From: Acetobacteraceae bacterium UBA6159 | GTDB taxonomy: Bacteria > Pseudomonadota > Alphaproteobacteria > Acetobacterales > Acetobacteraceae | Reading direction: 5' to 3' | Length of the DNA: 55,991 nucleotides | Assembly (NCBI GenBank): GCA_002422345.1 | Contig: DIUL01000173.1 | Span: forward strand, 6,696-62,686 | Part shown: positions 36,870-44,057 of the stretch, piece after piece | Layout of the letters: every line of letters begins with the position of its first letter | How positions within the stretch are numbered: position 1 is the stretch's first letter | Program-made: the position numbers and the translations under genes | Notes under the pieces: generated by a model | Told to the model about the DNA's origin: nothing | What the model saw: only the letters and a program-made list of their open reading frames with translations | The model's database searches: none

Positions 36870-37752
36870 TCCCAGCCACCCGCATAGCCAGCGGGTGATG
36901 CGCCTCCACCAGCCGCTGCAAACGCTCGGCCATCACATGCGTGTAGATCTGCGTCGTCGCGATGTCCGCGTGGCCCAGCAGCATCTGGAGGCTGCGGAGG
37001 TCCGCTCCGTTCGCCAGCAGATGGGACGCGAAGGAATGCCGCAGCACATGCGGTGACACCCGCGCGGGATCGAGGCCCGCGGCCAACGCCACCTGCTTCA
37101 ACAGCAGGAAGAACGCCTGCCGGGTCAGCGCCTTCTTCGGATCGCGGCCGGGGAACAGCCAGCGGCCCTCGGATTCGGCCATTAGGGCGCGGGACGCGGT
37201 CTTGGCGGCCTCGGACAGCGGGACCAGCCGTTCCCGCCCGCCCTTGCCCTTGATCAGCAGCAGGTCGGCGTCGGCGGTCAGGGCGGAGCGGGGCAGGGAC
37301 AGTAATTCCGACACCCGCATCCCGGTGGCATACAGGATTTCCAGCGCCGCGCGGGCCACCGGCCCGGTTCGCCCCACCCTATCACGGGCGGCGTTCAGCA
37401 GCGAATCGACCTCGGCCTCACTCAGGTATTTCGGCAGGGTCTGGGGCAGGCGGGGCGTGTCGAGCAACCCGGTGGGATCGTCGGTCCGGATCGCCTCCCG
37501 CAGCAGGAACAGATGGAACTGGCGCAGCGCCGACAACCGGCGGGCGGCGGTGCGCGCCGCCAGGCCCTGGGCGGGCAGGGACGCCATATAGGCCTGCAAG
37601 GTCGCCGCATCCGCCCCGGCCACCTTCTGCCCGCGGGAGGCGGTAAAGGCGGCGAAATCCTCCAGGTCCCGGGCATATGCCATCAGCGTGTTGCGCGCCG
37701 CGCCCCGTTCGGCTGCCAGCATCTCCAGGAACGCCTCGACATGGCGGTCCAC
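36829..37752 (-). CDS. xerD: Tyrosine site-specific recombinase XerD
   Basis: A 307-residue recombinase that with XerC resolves chromosome dimers at dif. The N-terminal SAM-like core-binding domain (VEAFLEMLAAERGAARNTL) precedes the catalytic domain. The catalytic residues are visible: Arg in ATGMRVSELLSL, Lys in IKGKGGRERLVPL, HxxR in SPHVLRHSFASH, His in LLGHADIATTQ and nucleophile Tyr in IYTHV. It starts with GTG at 37752, directly after the TGA of a 47-codon membrane-protein gene. No att-like repeats or phage genes are near, so it is the housekeeping enzyme rather than a mobile integrase. Confidence 0.95.
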   Translation of the reverse strand: MDRHVEAFLEMLAAERGAARNTLMAYARDLEDFAAFTASRGQKVAGADAATLQAYMASLPAQGLAARTAARRLSALRQFHLFLLREAIRTDDPTGLLDTPRLPQTLPKYLSEAEVDSLLNAARDRVGRTGPVARAALEILYATGMRVSELLSLPRSALTADADLLLIKGKGGRERLVPLSEAAKTASRALMAESEGRWLFPGRDPKKALTRQAFFLLLKQVALAAGLDPARVSPHVLRHSFASHLLANGADLRSLQMLLGHADIATTQIYTHVMAERLQRLVEAHHPLAMRVAGTMPAVQAPDAGDA

Positions 37753-37896
37753 TCAGCGGCCCTGGAAACGCTCATTCGGCAGGGTCTTTTCGATCGCCTT
37801 CGGGGTCGGCTGCGGCGGGAACGCCCCCAGCAGCCCCGCGCCCACCGCCAGGACGAGCACGCCCACGGCCACGACGATCAGGAAAATGCGGCTCAT
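37753..37896 (-). CDS. Small single-helix membrane protein upstream of xerD
   Basis: A 47-residue protein starting at ATG 37896. Residues 4-25 form one hydrophobic helix (IFLIVVAVGVLVLAVGAG), followed by LLGAFPPQPTPK and a charged tail ending RFQGR. The TGA is immediately followed by the xerD GTG with no spacer, so translation is probably coupled. I recall similar short proteins with a GAFPP turn beside xerD in related alphaproteobacteria, but have no function to offer. The tail resembles a periplasmic or cytoplasmic anchor. It is easily missed because of its length. Confidence 0.75.
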   Translation of the reverse strand: MSRIFLIVVAVGVLVLAVGAGLLGAFPPQPTPKAIEKTLPNERFQGR

Positions 37897-37964
37897 CCAG
37901 GCTCCTGTGATGCGGCGGGCCGGTCATGGCCTGTCCGGCTGGGGCTGTGCTAGCTTCCGCCACC

Positions 37965-39644
37965 ATGACACGCAACACCGCCTTGCGGGAGAGTTCTCCG
38001 CTGTCCGACACCACGCCCCCTCGCAGCATCGTCCTTGTTGGCCTGATGGGCGCCGGGAAGACCTCGATCGGCCGCCGCCTCGCCGCGCGCCTGGGCATGC
38101 CCTTCCGCGACGCCGATGATGAGATCGAGCGGGCGGCCGGCTGCACGATCCCGGAAATCTTCGCCCGATTCGGAGAGCCCGCCTTCCGCGACGGCGAACG
38201 CCGGGTGATCCGCCGCCTGCTGCAGGGCCCGCCCACCGTCATCGCCTATGGCGGCGGCGCCTTCATGGATGCCGAGACCCGCGCCCTGACCCGCCAGCAC
38301 GCGGTGTCGGTCTGGCTGCGCTGCTGCCTGCAAACCCTGGTCCGCCGCGTCGCCTCCCGCGACAATCGCCCCCTGCTGGCGAATGGGGACCACGAAGCCA
38401 CCCTCTCCCGCCTGATGGGCATCCGTTACCCGATCTATGCCGAGGCCGATGTGATCGTTGATTGCGGCGATGATTCGCCAGAAACCACCACCTCCGAGGT
38501 CGTGAACGCCGTGGCGGCCCATGTGCCGCCGCGGCGGCTGACCGTGTCCCTGTCGACCGCCAGCTATGACGTGGTGATCGGAGACGGGCTGATCGCCCGC
38601 GCGGGCGCCCTGCTCGCCCCGGTGCTGCCGCAGAAACGCTGCGTGGTCGTGACCGACCGGGCGGTGGCGGCGCTGCATCTCGACCGGCTGATGGCGGGGC
38701 TGGCGGAGACGGGGTTCTCCGCGACATCCATCATCATCCCGGGCGGGGAGGCGTCGAAGACCGTCGACACCTGGTCGAGCGTGGTGGACCAGTTGCTGGA
38801 ACAGCGGGTGGAGCGGCGGACGGCCGTGCTCGCGCTGGGCGGCGGCGTGGTGGGGGACCTGGCCGGCTTCGTCGCGGCGGCGACGCTGCGGGGTCTGCCG
38901 TTCGTGCAGATCCCGACGACGCTGCTGTCCCAGGTGGATTCGTCCGTGGGCGGGAAGACGGCGGTCAACACGCGCTGGGGCAAGAACCTGCTGGGCGCGT
39001 TCTACCAGCCGCGGATGGTGCTGGCGGACATGGACACGCTGGCGACTCTGCCGGTGCGGGAACTCCGCGCTGGGTATGCCGAGATCGCCAAGGCCGGCCT
39101 GATCGGGGACGCCGCGTTCTTCGACTGGTGTGAGGCGAACGGCACCGCGGTGGTCGGCGGCGACCGGGACGCGCAGGCCGAGGCGGTGCGCCGCGCCTGC
39201 GCCTTCAAGGCCGCCGTGGTCGGCGATGACGAACGCGAGGAAAAGCCGAATGACGGCCGAGCGCTGCTGAATTTGGGGCACACATTCGGGCATGCGCTGG
39301 AGGCGGAGTATGGCTACGACGGCGGGTTGCTGCATGGGGAGGGGGTGGGCGTTGGGCTCGGCCTCGCCTTCAAGCTCTCCGCCAGGCTGGGCCATTGCAG
39401 CCCCGCCGATGCCGAACGGGTTGTGGCGCATGTCGCGGCCTGCGGGATGGCGGCGGAGTTGCGGACTCTGAACCGGCGGTTCTCGGCGGCGACGCTGGTG
39501 GGGCATATGCGGCGGGACAAGAAGGTGCGCGACGGGGCGCTGACGTTTGTTCTGGCGCGGGGGATCGGGCAGGCGTTTACGAGCGCGGATGTGCCGGTGG
39601 ACGCGGTGGTGGAACTGCTTCGGGATGAGGGGTGTGAGGCGTAG
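37965..39644 (+). CDS. aroKB: Fused shikimate kinase / 3-dehydroquinate synthase
   Basis: A 559-residue bifunctional enzyme of aromatic amino acid synthesis. Residues about 22-185 are shikimate kinase, with Walker A GLMGAGKTS, the shikimate site DADDEIERAAG and the lid-region Arg in RDNRPLL. Residues about 190-559 are 3-dehydroquinate synthase: GGEASKTVDTW, LGGGVVGDLAGFVAAATLRG, PTTLLSQVDSSVGGKTAVN and the zinc ligands in NLGHTFGHALE and LHGEGVGVG. ATG 37965 is preferred; a GTG-like extension upstream lacks support. In most bacteria these are adjacent separate genes, and fusion is a recurrent feature of Acetobacteraceae. It is divergent from xerD, as in many alphaproteobacteria. Confidence 0.95.
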   Translation: MTRNTALRESSPLSDTTPPRSIVLVGLMGAGKTSIGRRLAARLGMPFRDADDEIERAAGCTIPEIFARFGEPAFRDGERRVIRRLLQGPPTVIAYGGGAFMDAETRALTRQHAVSVWLRCCLQTLVRRVASRDNRPLLANGDHEATLSRLMGIRYPIYAEADVIVDCGDDSPETTTSEVVNAVAAHVPPRRLTVSLSTASYDVVIGDGLIARAGALLAPVLPQKRCVVVTDRAVAALHLDRLMAGLAETGFSATSIIIPGGEASKTVDTWSSVVDQLLEQRVERRTAVLALGGGVVGDLAGFVAAATLRGLPFVQIPTTLLSQVDSSVGGKTAVNTRWGKNLLGAFYQPRMVLADMDTLATLPVRELRAGYAEIAKAGLIGDAAFFDWCEANGTAVVGGDRDAQAEAVRRACAFKAAVVGDDEREEKPNDGRALLNLGHTFGHALEAEYGYDGGLLHGEGVGVGLGLAFKLSARLGHCSPADAERVVAHVAACGMAAELRTLNRRFSAATLVGHMRRDKKVRDGALTFVLARGIGQAFTSADVPVDAVVELLRDEGCEA

Positions 39645-39660
39645 GGGAACGGCGCTTGGA

Positions 39661-39716
39661 CTCTCCCCCTCCCCTTGAGGGAGGGGGCCGGGGGGAGGGG
39701 TAGCAGCGGCACGGTC
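39661..39716. repeat. CCCCTTGAGGGG repeat at the left edge of the SIR2 island
   Basis: A full unit of the dispersed family: CTCCCCTTGAGGGAG-type hairpin, G-rich tract, TAGCAGCGGCACGG tail. It lies 17 bases after the aroKB stop. The remaining bases to 39836 contain TTGACT (39800-39805) inside GGCGG...CCGCC arms, but no good -10 partner was found. Confidence 0.75.
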
Positions 39717-39836
39717 CCTTGAGATCGCGAGAGCATGCGTCCACCCGCTCACGGCTTGACCCAGAAGGCGCCGCTCCAGCCATTAAAAATTCGGCGGCAT
39801 TGACTCCGCCACCAACTAATTCATCATTGCCACGAC

Positions 39837-41075
39837 ATGACCAAACGCCGCGATCCCCGCATCATTGATGACGCTACGGAGATCGCGAGTCGCATGCGCT
39901 TCGTTCGGCCGCCAGAGCCGGAACTCGGCCAGACAATCTTTCTGGTCGGGGCAGGGTGTTCCGTCACGGCCGGCATTCCAGGCGCAACCAGCATAGCCCG
40001 GCACATGGTTCGTCAGGTCGCGGGCAGGTTTGAGTTGTGTTCGTCCGACGATGATATCGTGGTTTGCTATCAGGCGCTTGTTGCCGACGGCCAACTCGAT
40101 CCGCCCGTGCCAGTCGCGACCGGCGTGGCACTTACTGACAGTACGATCGACTGGTATCGCGTCTACGACGATATGTTCCGTCGCCACTACACCGCTCCCG
40201 ACGATGTCCGGAAGCTTTTCGCTGGGCTGGTGAAAGAGGCGAATGGTGCCATTAATTGGGCCCATCTATGTTTGGGCGAATTGGTCAAACAGCGGTTTGT
40301 TTCCACCGTGCTCACGACCAACTTCGACCAGTTGGTCCTGTCCGGCATGATGCGGGCCGGTGTGTTGCCTGTCGTGTGCGACGGTGTGGAATCACTCAAC
40401 CGTATCGCCGGCGCACCAGAACATGCCCAGTTGGTGGAGTTGCATGGCTCACGCCATACTTACCTCCTGCGCAATTCACCCGAGGACGTGGCGGCGGTTG
40501 GAACCGATCCGCAGGCATCAGCGGCCGTGCAGAAGCTTTTTCAGCACGCCCAGGCTTTCGTTGTCGTGGGGTATGGCGGGCGGGAAGACGGCATCATGGA
40601 CCTGCTGATCCAGGCCGCTAAAGCGTATGACAATAAGCCGATTTTTTGGGTAAGCCACTCGTCAAAGCCCGATGCGCTAGGCAACAAGGTGCTGGATTTC
40701 TTGGCGACATCCCGAAATGCGCGGCTACTTTTGGGTCAGGATGCCGACCGCTTCTTCCTCGACCTTTCGAGGTTGCTGAAGGTTGGAGCGCCCTCGGCTA
40801 TTGCCCGACCGATTGAAATGATCGCACGCGTTATCCGTGACCTATCGGCCTCCGAAATCACCGACGGTGATATCCGAGCGGAGATTGCCACGGCTGGGGT
40901 TGTGCTGCAGCGAATCCGGGAGGCGGCGGACGCCATACCGTTAGCCCAGGACGTTGACGGCATTATTGGCCAAATTCGTGAACTTCGCCTTGCCGGCAGG
41001 CACGCCGATGCTTACGCTGCGGCGCGCCGCGCCCTTGGGCTGACAGTTCCCGGTGAGCCTGATGCAGCCGCTTGA
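39837..41075 (+). CDS. SIR2-family NADase-like protein, candidate defence effector
   Basis: A 412-residue protein with an N-terminal SIR2 domain of the SIR2_2 type used in anti-phage systems to hydrolyse NAD. NAD-site motifs: GAGCS at 38-42 followed by AGIPGA, TTNFD at 160-164, LHGS at 202-205 and GYGG at 245-248. Asn162 and His203 are the residues expected to be catalytic. The C-terminal ~110 residues are helical and TPR-like (IGQIRELRLAGRHADAYAAARRALGL). It overlaps the TPR gene downstream by 14 bases. Base composition is clearly lower in GC than its neighbours (48-62% in three 60-base lines counted, against 83% in a line of aroKB), and codon choice is mixed, a sign of transfer. It could instead be a metabolic deacylase, but the divergence from classical CobB and the partner gene argue against this. 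Confidence 0.88.
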   Translation: MTKRRDPRIIDDATEIASRMRFVRPPEPELGQTIFLVGAGCSVTAGIPGATSIARHMVRQVAGRFELCSSDDDIVVCYQALVADGQLDPPVPVATGVALTDSTIDWYRVYDDMFRRHYTAPDDVRKLFAGLVKEANGAINWAHLCLGELVKQRFVSTVLTTNFDQLVLSGMMRAGVLPVVCDGVESLNRIAGAPEHAQLVELHGSRHTYLLRNSPEDVAAVGTDPQASAAVQKLFQHAQAFVVVGYGGREDGIMDLLIQAAKAYDNKPIFWVSHSSKPDALGNKVLDFLATSRNARLLLGQDADRFFLDLSRLLKVGAPSAIARPIEMIARVIRDLSASEITDGDIRAEIATAGVVLQRIREAADAIPLAQDVDGIIGQIRELRLAGRHADAYAAARRALGLTVPGEPDAAA

Positions 41076-42270
41076 TAAACTTGAACCTAAATTGATTCTG
41101 GAAGCTGCCCGGGCCGCGTTGGCACATGGGGAGAACGCCCCCGAAACTGATGCATTAAGGCACGCCGTCGAGTGGTTTCGCCACATCGTCGAAAAGCAAC
41201 TTACCTCAGGGACTGAGCGAAGCAACGTGGTCAATGACTTGGGCCACGCCCTTTGGAAACTGGCTGAACGCCAGGGGGACTCCGCCAGTTTGGATTACGC
41301 GATCGAGCTTCTCCGCGGGGAAGTGGCAACCTTGGATCGCCGTGCGGTCCCATCAGCATGGGCGAGGACCCAGAACAACCTCGGCAACGCGCTCTCGACC
41401 CTCGGCGAACGCGAGAGCGGCACCGCGCGGTTGGAGGAAGCTGTCGCCGCCTATCGCGCCGCGCTGGAGGAATACACCCGGGACCGCGTGCCACTGGACT
41501 GGGCCACGACCCAGAACAACCTCGGCACCGCGCTCCAGACCCTTGGCGAACGCGAGAGCGACACCGCGCGGCTGGAGGAAGCCGTCACCGCCTATCGCGC
41601 CGCGCTGGAGGAACGTACCCGCGACCGCGTGCCTCTGCACTGGGCCGTGACCCAGAACAACCTCGGCAACGCACTCTCAACCCTCGGTGAACGTGAGAGC
41701 GGCACCGCGCGACTGGAGGAAGCCGTCGCCGCCTATCGCGCGGCGCTGGGTGAATTTACTCGGGACCGCGTGCCACTGGACTGGGCCATGACCCGGAACA
41801 ACCTCGGCACCGCGCTCTGGACTCTCGGCGCACGCGAGAGCGGCACCGCGCGGCTGGAGGAAGCCGTCATCGCCTATCGCGCCGCGCTGGAGGAATGGAC
41901 CCGCGACCGCGTGCCGTTGGACTGGGCGATGACCCAGAACAACCTTGGCAGCGCGCTCTCGAGCCTCGGCGCCCGCGAGAGCGGCACCGTGCGGCTGGAG
42001 GAAGCCGTCACCGCCTATCGCGCCGCGCTGAAGGAATACACCCGCGACCGCGTGCCACTGGGCTGGGCCCGCGCGCACTACAACATGGCTGGCGATCTGG
42101 CGCTGCTGGCCGAGCGGAGACGGGACCGCGCGGCGCTGGAGGAGGCGATCGCCTGCGCCCGCGACGCTGTGACCGTGTTCCGGGAGGCCAACATCACCGC
42201 CTATCTCCCCCGCGCCCAGCAACGGCTCGGCCGGCTGGAAGCCCAACTGGCCGCCTGGCCGCCCCCCTGA
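41062..42270 (+). CDS. Tetratricopeptide repeat protein partnered with SIR2
   Basis: A 402-residue all-helical protein. After an N-terminal region (residues 1-98) come five consecutive 47-residue TPR-type units, each beginning W-A-x-T-(Q/R)-N-N-L-G and ending TRDRVPL(D/H/G), then a degenerate sixth. No enzymatic motif is present. Such repeats typically act as sensor or scaffold arms in STAND, CHAT and SIR2 systems. Its frame is offset from the SIR2 gene and overlaps it by 14 bases from ATG 41062, which has GGTGAG four bases upstream; GTG 41053 is an alternative start. Related SIR2-TPR proteins may be single chains, so a split is possible. A role as trigger or regulator of the SIR2 enzyme is inference. 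Confidence 0.88.
   Translation: MQPLDKLEPKLILEAARAALAHGENAPETDALRHAVEWFRHIVEKQLTSGTERSNVVNDLGHALWKLAERQGDSASLDYAIELLRGEVATLDRRAVPSAWARTQNNLGNALSTLGERESGTARLEEAVAAYRAALEEYTRDRVPLDWATTQNNLGTALQTLGERESDTARLEEAVTAYRAALEERTRDRVPLHWAVTQNNLGNALSTLGERESGTARLEEAVAAYRAALGEFTRDRVPLDWAMTRNNLGTALWTLGARESGTARLEEAVIAYRAALEEWTRDRVPLDWAMTQNNLGSALSSLGARESGTVRLEEAVTAYRAALKEYTRDRVPLGWARAHYNMAGDLALLAERRRDRAALEEAIACARDAVTVFREANITAYLPRAQQRLGRLEAQLAAWPPP
41359..42063 (+). repeat. Five in-frame 141-bp tandem repeats
   Basis: The Trp codon that opens each unit falls at exactly 41359, 41500, 41641, 41782, 41923 and 42064, a period of 141 bases (47 codons). Units share long identical stretches, for example CTGGAGGAAGCCGTC and CGCGACCGCGTGCC, with changes concentrated at a few codons (AEY/EER/GEF/EEW/KEY positions). 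Near-identity at the DNA level implies recent duplication or gene conversion. Confidence 0.95.
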
Positions 42271-43225
42271 CACCACGCCGTGCCGGCCCACTCGGCGAGG
42301 TTGCCTTTCGTCCCTTGGATCGGGTAGAAAGGAACGAATGACGAACACGGTCTACCCCGCCCTGGCCCCAACGAATTCTTCCACGGCATGGCACCCCATG
42401 CCCGGTGAGGAATCGCCCCCGCGTTCCACCCCGCGGACCGATGTTGACCGCTCCGCCACGGCGCCCATCCCGGTCGTCCAGACGCCCCGCGCCCACCAGA
42501 ACAGCCCCCGCGAGTTTTTCACATGGTCCAACCCCATGTCCGGTGAGAAACCGACCGCCCGATCCCCCCGCCGCCCCCGGTTCCCCCCAACCCAGGCATG
42601 CGGCGCAAGCGCGACCCTTCAACCCCGAGGACACCAAGAACCACGCGGCGGCTCGGCGCCATCCCGCGCAACCGCCGGCGGCCGAACCACACCTCTCCGT
42701 GCCCCTTCGTGGTCCTCCGTGTTGAAGCCTTTTTCGGTGCCAGCCGCGTCACCGAACCGCTGGCCTTTCCCCCGGATGGAGGCGAGCCGATTTTTCACAT
42801 GGTGCTACCCCATGTCCGGTGAGGATTTGTGCCTCCGAGCCCGCCGCGTGCGGGTGATGGCCCCCGGCACAAGGCCGGGGATGACGGGGGGCGGGGCGCG
42901 CGTGATGACAGGGGGTGGAGCGTCCGTGACGAGGGGTGGAACCCCCGTGACGACGGATGGAGCCCCCGTGACGACGGGTGGAGCACCCGGGGACGACGGG
43001 CGGGAAGCACCCGTGACGACGCGCAGCCCATGACGACGGGGGCCGGCCATGACACCAGGGGCACAGACCCGGGGACAGGCCCCGCTCCCCCACCATCGGC
43101 GCCCAGGATTTTTCACCCGACACGACCCCATGCCCGGTGAGAAATCGTCCCCCCCAATGTTTGACGTTACCACCCCATCCCGCCTATCCACGCCAAACCC
43201 ACCCTGACCGGAGCACCGGACCCCA
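42271..43225. repeat. Gene-free repeat region right of the SIR2 island
   Basis: No convincing gene is seen in these 955 bases; open frames here are low-complexity. It contains four copies of ACCCCATG(T/C)CCGGTGAG at 42393-42409, 42531-42547, 42807-42823 and 43125-43141. Three of them are preceded by TTTTTCAC (42515, 42791, 43109), giving a hairpin of the form TTTTTCACATGG-N-CCATGTCCGGTGAGAAA. Between 42902 and about 43020 is a degenerate tandem array of 21- to 24-base units based on GTGACGACGGGTGGAGCMCCC minus variations. The region may mark an insertion scar. Confidence 0.8.
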
Positions 43226-43912
43226 ATGGCTGATTACGTCATCCCGCCCCCCGCCATCGTCTCGGTCCCCGTTGCGGGCGGTGGCAGCTTCCCCGTCCGC
43301 CGGGTCTTCTGCGTCGGCCGCAACTACGCCGAACATGCGCGCGAAATGGGCAGCGACCCGGATCGGGAGCCTCCGTTCTTCTTCATGAAGCCCGCCGATG
43401 CCCTGCTGCTGAACGGCGCCGACATGCCCTATCCGCCGCAAAGCAAGGACCTGCATCACGAGATGGAACTGGTCGTCGCCATCGGTGAAGGCGGCGCGAA
43501 TATCCAGGAGGCCGACGCGCTGCGCCACGTCTGGGGCTATGCCGCCGGCCTGGATATGACCCGCCGCGACCTCCAGAACGCCGCGAAGAAAGAGGGCAAG
43601 CCCTGGGACATGGGCAAGGGCTTCGACCACTCCGCCCCGATCGGCCTGATGGTCCCCGCCGGCAGCTGCGGCCACCCGTCCAAGGGGCTGATCGAGCTGA
43701 AGGTGAACGGCAAGGTCCGCCAGACCTCCGACCTGAGCAAGATGATCTGGAACGTGCAGGAGACGATTGCGTATCTCTCCGGCCTGGTGACGCTGGCGCC
43801 GGGGGATCTGATCTACTCCGGCACGCCCGAGGGTGTGGCGGCTGTCCAGCGCGGGGATGTGCTGGAAGGGACGGTTGAAGGGGTTGGGACGATCCGCACG
43901 CGGATTGTTTGA
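43226..43912 (+). CDS. Fumarylacetoacetate hydrolase family protein
   Basis: A 228-residue FAH-domain protein. The metal site E-x-E is visible in HHEMELVVAIGE near residues 73-84, preceded by FCVGRNYAEHAREMG and FFFMKPADALL and followed by YAAGLDMTRRDLQ and GDLIYSGTPEGVA. The family includes fumarylpyruvate hydrolases, acylpyruvases (FAHD1) and oxaloacetate decarboxylases, and this short form is closest to the fumarylpyruvate/acylpyruvate group. The substrate is not certain. It lies between two repeat-rich gaps and has no linked pathway genes. Confidence 0.92.
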   Translation: MADYVIPPPAIVSVPVAGGGSFPVRRVFCVGRNYAEHAREMGSDPDREPPFFFMKPADALLLNGADMPYPPQSKDLHHEMELVVAIGEGGANIQEADALRHVWGYAAGLDMTRRDLQNAAKKEGKPWDMGKGFDHSAPIGLMVPAGSCGHPSKGLIELKVNGKVRQTSDLSKMIWNVQETIAYLSGLVTLAPGDLIYSGTPEGVAAVQRGDVLEGTVEGVGTIRTRIV

Positions 43913-43928
43913 GGGGGTGCTTCGTTGA

Positions 43929-44030
43929 CTCCCCTCCCCTTGAGGGAGGGGTTGGGGGAGGGGTAGACGCGCCCCAGTCCGTGCCGCGACACCCCCCACC
44001 CCAACCCTCCCCCTCAAGGGGGGAGGGGGC
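43929..44030. repeat. Inverted pair of CCCCTTGAGGGG repeats
   Basis: A forward unit at 43929-43967 and an inverted unit at 43976-44030, head to head across about 10 bases, fill the gap between the FAH gene and the convergent histidine kinase gene. Position between converging stops fits termination of both. Confidence 0.8.
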
Positions 44031-44057
44031 TGACGGGGGGTTATCCAACCCCGAACC

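Noticed and set aside
36829..37752. Mobile-element integrase
   Set aside because: Sequence and neighbours (accA, aroKB) identify housekeeping XerD; no att repeats or phage genes.
41359..42063. CRISPR-like regular repeats
   Set aside because: The period is 141 bases, in frame, with no unique spacers; it is a protein repeat.
42338..43033. 231-codon frame in the desert after the SIR2 operon
   Set aside because: Its reading passes through three copies of the 17-base repeat and the 21-base array; no ribosome site or domain is seen.
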